Part shown: positions 7,130-13,030 of the stretch, in pieces
Layout: each line of letters starts with the position of its first letter
How positions within the stretch are numbered: the first letter of the stretch is position 1
Source of the DNA: Chrysochromulina parva
Taxonomy: Eukaryota > Haptophyta > Prymnesiales > Chrysochromulinaceae
DNA: 13,030 nucleotides
Reading direction: 5' to 3'
Assembly: GCA_002887195.1 (NCBI GenBank)
Contig: PJAB01001654.1
Location: 1 to 13,030, forward strand
Program-made: the position numbers and the translations under genes
Notes under the pieces: generated by a model
Databases searched by the model: none
Seen by the model: only the letters and a program-made list of their open reading frames with translations
Told to the model about the DNA's origin: nothing

Positions 7130-9293
7130 ATGCAGACGTGGAGCGACGATCTCGTCCGCATGGCGCACTGGGCGAAGCTAAGGTCGTTTGCTCAGGCGCT
7201 CACGGAGATGTACAAAGCCCTGGGACAAGCGTCATCCTTGAAGCCGCCTGAGCCGCCACTCCGAGGCACCAGCATCATGCATTCCCATTCTGAGTACCTA
7301 GAGAAGCTACGCAAAGGAGTCAAAGGCAACATGGCTCTGTTAGCCTTTGACGTCCAGGCAAAGGCACGGAGAGCGAGAGGAGAGGCGCAGCAGCTGATGG
7401 AAGTGGGTGGTGTTGTGACGTGCGTCGAGGATGTTGCTGATCTTGAGAACGTTGCGTATTGGCAGCAAGGCGATGCGACATTCTCGACTAAGGAGAGAAT
7501 GGCAGAGCGGCAGGCGCTCAGATACCACCCTCGCGTGCTCGGAGCGCTCCAGATGTACTGGGAAGCAGCCCAGCGCAGCTTGCACTCGGGGGGAGATATG
7601 TCTGCCAACGAGCTGCACCAGGAGGGTCATGCCCTGATGCTTCGGTGAGCTCCGCCACCTTGATCTGGCTCCTCTCCTTCCCAGAACATCCCCAGAATGG
7701 TGTCCGGTCGGCACAAGACTGAGCCCAACCCCCTTGCTCTCTTAGACGCATCTACCGTGTCATGATCAAGACGTTCGACCCTGAGGAGTGTGTTCACTGC
7801 ATCGCCGAGGACTGGGCGCGCGACACCAAGGGCATAGGCAAACTCACTTGCAAGGCGTTTTGCGACGCTTTCTTCGAGCTGGCAGGTGAGGCTCATGGTG
7901 TCATAATGCCGTGCGATTGCCGTGCCGGCGTGCGAAAGGCTTGCGTCCATCTAGAGTCCATCTAGAGTCCATCTCCATCAATGGTCCGTTCCATCACCTG
8001 TGTGCGTGCGCACGTGCAGATACGTGGACAGCTGGCGTTGGTGCATGTGAGTACGAGGCATTCTTGCGGAACCTCTTCGGCTCGGTCACCGTCAAACATG
8101 CGGTTAGAGGACCCGACGGGGAGCTGACGATGGTTGCTTTCGTGTGGAAGGACGAGATGGAGTGCGTCTTTGACCAAGCGTACGCCGTCGAGGAGGAGGA
8201 AAAGGAGGAGGAAAAGGAGGAGCCTGACGTGACGAAGCCGACGAAGGAGAAAGACTACCGCGTGCGCGTCAAGAAGAATGGCGAGGCGAAGAGCAAGAGG
8301 CACAAAGCCGCCTCGGTGATCCAGTCGAAGCACAGACACAGGAAAGCCATGCGTGAGAGACGGAAGCGCGAGAAGGCGGTTGCCACCATCCACAAGCTTG
8401 CTGCTTCTGGTGCGCCTGGTACGCGGGGACAGCTGCAGTACTGGGCGCTGCGCAAGGGATTAGCGCCTCGCTCAGCTGAGAAGATCACCTTCGATACGCT
8501 TCGTGAGGAGGACAAGCCGGCTGTGGGGAAGCTCCATGGGGGGAACCTACCTGTGGGGCGCCTCCCTGAGGAGAAGCGAGACCAGCATGATGAGGAACGC
8601 CATCAGCAGCCCTCCTTCCCACGCACACGTCGCGCTCGGGTGTATGCCTGCCTGACGACGATCCCCCCGCTCAGTGGCTCGTCTCCGATGGTGGAGCTGG
8701 CCGATCAGGCAGTGGCTGCTCAACTGCCATTCTCCGAGGCAAGCTTGCGCGTGCAGATGCGCGATGAGGCACGCGACGGTGGCGACCACGTGCTCGTGCT
8801 CCGAGGGGCTGCATGCATGGCTCCATGCATGCCTGCATGCCGAGGGGCTACATGCATGGCAAGCTTCGAGCCGTACTTTGCGAACCACACCGCCATGAAC
8901 CTCAACATCCGCATCGGTATGCATCTCCGCATGTCACCGAGAAAGCGCCATGTCAGTACCCTGTTAACGCCCATGAACATCAACATCGGCCGCAGCATGT
9001 CGCCGAGACAGCGGCACGTAAGTGCCGGGTTGTCAACCTGCCAGGAGATTCATCACGGCAGCCCCCGTAACCCCATCCAGGACTCAAGCCCTGCGCTCCA
9101 GCTGCCACAATACGAGTCGCTGCCTTCGCCGCGATCCAGGCTGCCGCTGCCGCCGCTGCCACTGCTGCCACTGCTGCTGAGCCATGAGCCGAGCGTCCCA
9201 GTGAACCTCAAGTGTCTCGGCTCCAAGCAGCGTCTAATCAACGTTTCAACGCCTACAAGAGCTGTAGAGCACTGGTACAAGTTAAGAGATTAA
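7130..9293 (+). CDS. IQ-motif, degenerate EF-hand-like protein, three exons
   Basis: Proposed exons are 7130-7644, 7746-7885 and 8020-9293, 642 residues after splicing, stop TAA. Both joins keep the frame: LMLR|RIYRVMI across the first, FFELA|DTWTAG across the second, where the Asp codon is split. Residues about 140-243 resemble a block common in protist and flagellate proteins: an RIYRVMIKTFDPE helix, EDWARDTKG, then CDAFFELADTW and EYEAFLRNLF. It looks like a degenerate EF-hand pair: D198 and G203 fit a loop, but the acidic residue at loop position 12 is missing. A Glu/Lys run follows (276-286). Next comes an IQ motif, AASVIQSKHRHRKAMRERR (315-333), expected to bind calmodulin, then a weaker repeat AVATIHKLA. 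A flagellar or cytoskeletal calmodulin-linked role is inference. From about 8540 onward the product is basic, Pro/Met-rich and repetitive with no recognised domain, so extra introns or an earlier end are possible. Confidence 0.7.
7645..7745 (+). other. Intron 1 of the IQ-motif gene (101 bp)
   Basis: Donor CG|GTGAGC, acceptor CTCTTAG|ACGC. Removing it joins CTT-CG with A-CGC-ATC and continues the conserved helix as L-R-R-I-Y-R. Unspliced, the frame hits TGA at once. Confidence 0.9.
7886..8019 (+). other. Intron 2 of the IQ-motif gene (134 bp)
   Basis: Donor GCAG|GTGAGG, acceptor CGTGCAG|ATACG. It joins the conserved FFELA to DTW across a split Asp codon. The intron holds an 11-bp tandem repeat at 7945-7974 and in-frame stops at TAG sites when read in exon 2's frame. 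Confidence 0.9.
7945..7974 (+). repeat. 11-bp tandem repeat inside intron 2
   Basis: GTCCATCTAGA occurs at 7945-7955 and 7956-7966, followed by a partial third copy GTCCATCT at 7967-7974. All lie within intron 2 of the IQ-motif gene. Confidence 0.95.
8801..8859 (+). repeat. 20-bp direct repeat with nested GCATGC palindromes
   Basis: CCGAGGGGCTGCATGCATGG at 8801-8820 recurs with one mismatch at 8840-8859. Between them, GCATGCATGG (8811-8820) and CCATGCATGC (8823-8832) form a perfect 10-bp inverted repeat with a 2-base centre. The region codes RGAACMAP and RGATCMAS in the IQ-gene frame. Confidence 0.9.
8895..9026 (+). repeat. Imperfect two-copy repeat encoding MSPRxRHVS
   Basis: The first copy starts at ATG 8895 (MNLNIRIG) and has MSPRKRHVS from 8931. 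The second starts at ATG 8973 (MNINIGR) and has MSPRQRHVS from 8997. The copies differ by a 12-bp in-frame length change. Many differences are at third positions and the indel keeps the frame, which mildly supports coding. The second copy also contains GTAAGT at 9018-9023, a strong donor-like hexamer. Confidence 0.75.
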
Positions 9294-9531
9294 CGTAAGG
9301 TATAAGCCTAAGTCTTGAAGCCCGCGCCGGCCGTCTTGAGACGTTCGATATGATATGGATTTGTAACATACCGCCACACGTGCGCCCCGCGACCGGCAAC
9401 GTCGACACCACCCTCTAACCACCCTCACACGCATATCACACGCACCCGCTATGCGCGACCGGCAATGTCGAGTACGGATAGAAGTACTGTCTACGAGATG
9501 CCATTCGTGCGCCGCCCAGCACACCCTCCGC
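9294..9531. other. Convergent spacer between IQ and aminopeptidase genes
   Basis: 238 bp between opposing stop codons, so it must contain both 3' UTRs. An 18-bp direct repeat (CGCGACCGGCAAYGTCGA) occurs at 9388-9405 and 9454-9471 with one mismatch and a 66-bp period. TGTAA at 9362-9366, about 70 bp after the IQ-gene stop, could be an algal-type polyadenylation signal. No gene is seen. Confidence 0.6.
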
Positions 9532-12500
9532 TCACTTGAGCGCCGTCGCGGCCACCTCGCCCGCATTCTTGGAGCAGCCCTCACGGCGCTGTACGCGCTC
9601 GAGCACCGCCTTGGCCTGTTGCTGCAGCGGCGATGGTAACTTGCGCCAGCACTGGAGCATCTTGCAGAGTGACGCAGCCAGGTTGCCGTTGGTGGCGTCC
9701 ACGGCGCAGATGATCTCCCCCACGAGCTCGAGCACGTCACTCGTGAAGAGGACCGACGGCGCCTGGAGCTGGAGACAGCCCACCACAGCGCGAACCTTGT
9801 TAGGGTTGGTCAGCGAGAACGCCTCGTGCTGCATGAGCATGCGCAGCCGCGACGCAGCTCCGGGGAGCGAGCTCACCGCCTGCACCGTGAACCACGTGTC
9901 CATGACGTCGCGGTTCCCCTTCCATTTCTTCTCAAAGTCATCGAGGACACGCTGTCGCACAGCCTCGCACGGCATCGAGGCAATAATGCCCAGGGCTGCG
10001 GAGGCATCCGTCATGTTGGTTGCCTCTTGATAGTGGCTGGCCACAGCCTCAAGGGCGCCCTCGATGGCCGCAGCATAGCTGAGCAGAGTCGCCGCGAGCG
10101 CGCGGCGCCCCTCTTGGATGGGCGTGAGTGCATACGGATCGGACGGCGGCACGCGCGCCTTGCGATACGCAGGTAGCAGCTCGTTTGCGCGCGAGGCCGC
10201 GAGCTGCAGGCGCAGGGCTGCAATGGCCGTGTGCACGGCATGCGCGTCGTACACACTCATCTCGTTCAGCAGCTCCACCTCGGTGGGCAGCGTGAGCATT
10301 TTGGCGTGTAAGTGCTGCTCGCCCGCGGCCGCGAACGTGTCGGCCGCATCGAAGAGACTCCCCCATGCCGCCAAGTAGGCCGCGTCAAAGCTGGGCGTCG
10401 GCACGCTCACACGCTCTGCGAGGGGCACTTTGGCAAGCTCTTCGGCCGCCGAGACGAGAACCTTGGTCGCAAAGCGCGATGCTGCCTCGTATCGGTTGAA
10501 GCCGTCACTGTCGTGTGCCATGAGGATGGCGAGGTCGGTGCTGTCCTGAGCGGTGTACACGAGCTTCACAGGCGCCGACCATCCTCGGAGGACCGAAAGG
10601 GTGATCCGCTGGTCGGCTGCGGGCAGCGCCGCCTCCACCTTCGCGCCGGCCGTCTCGGCAGGAGAAGGGGCTGGCGAGCCCAGCTCCAGAACGAACGTTT
10701 GCATCGGCTGGGTCAGCTGGAGCACAAGTGTGTTCACAAACGGCTCCGCGGTGCCCTTATGCCGGAGCTGGAGCTCTGTTGCCTGGGAGGTGTCCGCGCC
10801 GGTGCTCACGAGAACGCCCACCGCCACCGGCAGCAGCAGAGGCAGCTTGTCGGGCTGCCCAGGCGTGGGCTCTGTTGCCTGTGACAGAGTCAGCTCGTAG
10901 TCGCCGGAGGCGCTGTTCCGGCCCGCGGCGACCACCGTCAATGTCGGTGTGCCAGCTTGCGAATACCACCTCCCAAACTCTGCCGTACGAATCGCGTCCG
11001 AATCGTTCGCGTCGGCCATCGCCGCGCGGAAGTCATCGCATGTGACCGCCTGCCCGCCGTCACGCTCGAAGGCGAGGCACTTAGGTGGCACTCAAGGGGC
11101 ATTCAACGGGGCACACAAGGGGCACTCAGACGGCACTCCGATGGCGCTCAAGGGGTACTCGACAACATGACCAGCAGAGCCTCTCGCATGGGCACACCTG
11201 CCCGTCGTGGCGCTCAAAATAGAGGTCCATCCCATTACGAAAGCCATCACGTCCCACCAGGGTCTCATACAGCCGGATCACTTCACTTCCCTTGCGGTAC
11301 ACGGTCTTGGTGTAAAAGTTGTCCATCTTGACGTACGATTCCGGTCGAATGGGGTGCGCCATCGGGCCTCCGTCCTCGGGGAATTGCTGCTCGCGCATCA
11401 TGCGCACATCGTTGATGCGCTTCACAGTGGCATCGGACGCGTCTGAGGTGAACCGAATGTCTCGAAACACGGTCAGTCCCTCTTTGAGCGTGAGCTGGAA
11501 CCAGTCGCGACACGTTACGCGGTTTCCCGTCCCTGTGGGGGCGGCGCGCCACAGGCGAAAGCATACGAAGGGGTGGCGGCAGTCCTCAGCAGCCCTCAGC
11601 AGCAGTCCTCAGCAGGGCGGCGAGCAGCGGCTCAGGTTAGCAGGCGATTCTCACAGTTGTGAAAGTACTCGTGGGCGATGATGCCCTGGATGCTGCGCAG
11701 TGTGGCGTCGGTTGCGGTGGAAGGCATGCCAAGTACGTACCTGCGAGGGGGAGTTGGAGTCCGTCTTCAGAGGGCTGTTGGATATGCTGTCGAAGGCCAT
11801 CGGGGCTAGGGACCGAAGGTCATTGCTGGTCCAGGCGCACTTCGAATTGAAGACGTTGAGGCCCTTGTTCTCCATGGCGCCCATATTGAAATCCGCCACC
11901 GCGACGATGTTGAACACGTCCAGATCATACTCTCGTCCAAACTGCTCCTCATCCCAGCGCATAGCCTTCTGGATGCATGCCATTCCAAACTCGAGCTGGT
12001 CGACGCACTCGGGTTCAGTGTAGATGTTCAGGGTGACCTCTCGTTTGGCCCACGCAGTGGTGAACTGGCCGCTCAACACGCCCAGCCGCCCAGCGACCAG
12101 CGCAAACAAGTACGACGGCTTCGGGAAAGGGTCGTGGTACTCAGCAAAGTGCCTGCCGTTGGGGAGCGCGCCTGCGCCTGTCCGATTCCCGTTCGAGAGC
12201 AGCACCGGGCACGAGCCAGCGTCCGCCTCGATACGCACCGTGTACACCGAGAGCACATCGGGCCGATCGAGGTGCGGCGTCATGCGTCGGTAGCCCTCGG
12301 CCTCCATCTGCGTGCAGAAGATGCCCGAGCTCTTGAACAGACCTTGCAGCTGTTTGTTCGCCTCCGGGTCGATTGCTACCACCGTGTGCAGCGTGAAGAC
12401 GTCGCTCCCGTTGCCGACGAGGGCGGCGCGCTGGATAGTGAGCGTCTCAGCCTCGGCGTCGTACACGTAGTCGCGGCCCGGCGAGAGGATCGACTTTACC

Positions 12501-12865
12501 TTGCCCTGATGGCTGACCGCCACCTCGAGTACGTCCATATCCTCAGCGTGCAGCACGAGCTCGCTCTCGGGGACAGATGGGTTGTAGTAGCACCCCAGCG
12601 CGGTCTCGATGATCGACACCGCCTTTCCGCGCTCAGTGGAGGCGTTCGGCTCGTCTAGCTTTGCGACGAGACGCACTGATTCGATGTTGATCGGAGGCGT
12701 AGTGTAATCCACGCGCCGGATCTCCTTGAGCGCCTTGGTCTTCTTCCCGGGCGTGCTTGCTACACTCGCGGGCGTCGGTGCTCCTTTACGGCGCCGATAC
12801 AGGTAGACGGCGACGGCGACGGCGCCAGCGGCTGCGGCACTCGTGAAAAGCGCACGGCCGATCAT
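9532..12865 (-). CDS. pepN-like: PepN-type M1 zinc aminopeptidase with N-terminal membrane anchor
   Basis: Minus strand, four exons: 12865-11841, 11740-11655, 11532-11198 and 11049-9532; 987 residues after splicing, stop TGA. It removes N-terminal amino acids from peptides using one zinc ion. Exon 1 holds the N-terminal beta domain ([10 protein letters not shown], with substrate-binding Q186 and E188) and the exopeptidase motif GAMEN (329-333). Exons 2 and 3 complete HEYFHNW: zinc ligands H365 and H369, general base E366, and third ligand E388 after exactly 18 residues. Y449 in [12 protein letters not shown] is the transition-state tyrosine. Exon 4 carries [11 protein letters not shown], then WYSQAGTP, the beta domain and the helical C-terminal domain. 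The end [21 protein letters not shown] matches where bacterial PepN ends. Bacterial PepN is about 870 residues; the extra length is mainly the N-terminus, where a hydrophobic Ala/Val segment (5-23) is followed by RRRKG. I chose ATG 12865; the frame upstream is open to GTG 12931 but has no other ATG. Confidence 0.95.
11050..11197 (-). other. Intron 3 of the M1 aminopeptidase gene (148 bp)
   Basis: Minus strand: donor GACGGGCAG|GTGTGC, acceptor GGCGGGCAG|GCGGTC. It joins FERHDGQ to AVTCDDF, a match to the family's HDG..ATCDDF. Both exon ends lie on codon boundaries. Most of the intron is a degenerate minisatellite. Confidence 0.95.
11084..11163. repeat. Degenerate GGGGCACTCAA minisatellite in intron 3
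   Basis: On the plus strand about seven variants of a 9-13-bp unit follow one another, for example GGTGGCACTCAA, GGGGCATTCAAC, GGGGCACACAA, GGGGCACTCAGAC and GGGGTACTCGAC. It fills roughly half of intron 3 of the aminopeptidase gene. Confidence 0.8.
11533..11654 (-). other. Intron 2 of the M1 aminopeptidase gene (122 bp)
   Basis: Minus strand: donor CACAACT|GTGAGA, acceptor CCCACAG|GGACGG. It splits the TGG codon for the Trp two residues after the second zinc His. The intron contains a CTCAGCAG-type microrepeat at about 11580-11616 (plus-strand coordinates). Confidence 0.95.
11580..11616. repeat. CTCAGCAG microrepeat in intron 2
   Basis: Plus strand: three closely spaced copies of CCTCAGCAG, the outer two preceded by AGT and the middle one by a C. 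It lies wholly within intron 2 of the aminopeptidase gene. Confidence 0.85.
11741..11840 (-). other. Intron 1 of the M1 aminopeptidase gene (100 bp)
   Basis: Minus strand: donor TCGAA|GTGCGC at 11840, acceptor CCTCGCAG|GTACGTAC at 11741. Splicing makes NVFNSK continue as [13 protein letters not shown], matching the family's NSKYVLA..TATD. Taking CAG|GTACGT as a donor instead leaves the conserved sequence broken. Confidence 0.92.
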
Positions 12866-13030
12866 CCCCGCGGGTCTGCAGGCTTGTTTTCCTCGCACTG
12901 GACACGTCCTTGCTGCTGCTGTGAAACACACACAACGCGCGCGCTCACCGGACCCCCAAGCACGGGGGCCGCTATCGCAATGGACGGAGGCGTGGCCGAC
13001 ACAGCCTGCTATTACACAGGCCGTTAATCG
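12866..13030 (-). promoter_or_regulatory. Upstream region of the aminopeptidase gene
   Basis: 165 bp upstream of the ATG at 12865. On the minus strand it holds a GCGCGCGC run followed by a TG-rich stretch ending TTTCACAG, which resembles a splice acceptor, so an intron in the 5' UTR is possible. A small GC hairpin (CCCCC-6-GGGGG) is near 12953-12968. No further gene is seen before the window ends. Confidence 0.35.

Noticed and set aside
10312..10884. 190-codon plus-strand frame inside aminopeptidase exon 4
   Set aside because: It is antisense to a well-conserved PepN C-terminal domain, has no recognisable domain, and is explained by GC-rich codon bias.
11651..11762. Continuation of aminopeptidase exon 1 through intron 1 to a stop at 11651
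   Set aside because: That frame gives non-conserved sequence and loses HEXXH. Splicing 11841 to 11740 restores the family sequence exactly.
12134..12658. 174-codon plus-strand frame opposite aminopeptidase exon 1
   Set aside because: Arg/His-rich shadow of a conserved catalytic-protein exon, with no domain of its own.

Overview
The window looks like a piece of a GC-rich nuclear genome from a unicellular eukaryote, most likely a flagellate alga or similar protist. The evidence is short GT-AG introns (about 100-150 bp) that interrupt conserved protein families exactly where reading frames need joining, eukaryote-only domain architectures (FHA, BTB-BACK-Kelch, IQ), and long Gly/Ala/Pro low-complexity tracts. 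A haptophyte-like alga is my best guess, but it rests on general character and not on a diagnostic gene. I see no prokaryotic operon structure, CRISPR array, tRNA, rRNA or intact transposon.

Layout, left to right. (1) 189-1529, plus strand: a 446-residue protein with an N-terminal helical motif, an uncharacterised middle, a 66-bp in-frame tandem duplication and a C-terminal Tudor-like domain. (2) 1798-4518, plus strand: a 906-residue FHA-domain protein with Gly/Arg, Ala and Pro tracts that ends in a putative SUMO-interacting motif. (3) 4519-5081: non-coding, with a perfect 13-bp inverted repeat. (4) 6938-5082, minus strand: a full-length BTB-BACK-Kelch gene interrupted by one in-frame TGA, exactly where the third Kelch blade should have its conserved Trp. 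(5) A 191-bp divergent spacer. (6) 7130-9293, plus strand, three exons: an IQ-motif protein with a degenerate EF-hand-like block; its 3' part is repeat-rich and less certain. (7) A 238-bp convergent spacer. (8) 12865-9532, minus strand, four exons: a complete PepN-type M1 zinc aminopeptidase (987 residues after splicing) with an added N-terminal membrane anchor.

The genes do not form an obvious pathway. Genes 1 and 2 are plausible nuclear, chromatin or DNA-damage type readers in tandem. The Kelch gene is a plausible Cullin-3 substrate adaptor that shares a divergent promoter with the IQ gene. The aminopeptidase is a housekeeping peptide-degrading enzyme. The most notable feature is the Kelch TGA: a TGG codon there would give an uninterrupted 618-residue protein. 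TGA ends the aminopeptidase at its normal family end point, so a code in which TGA simply means Trp is unlikely.
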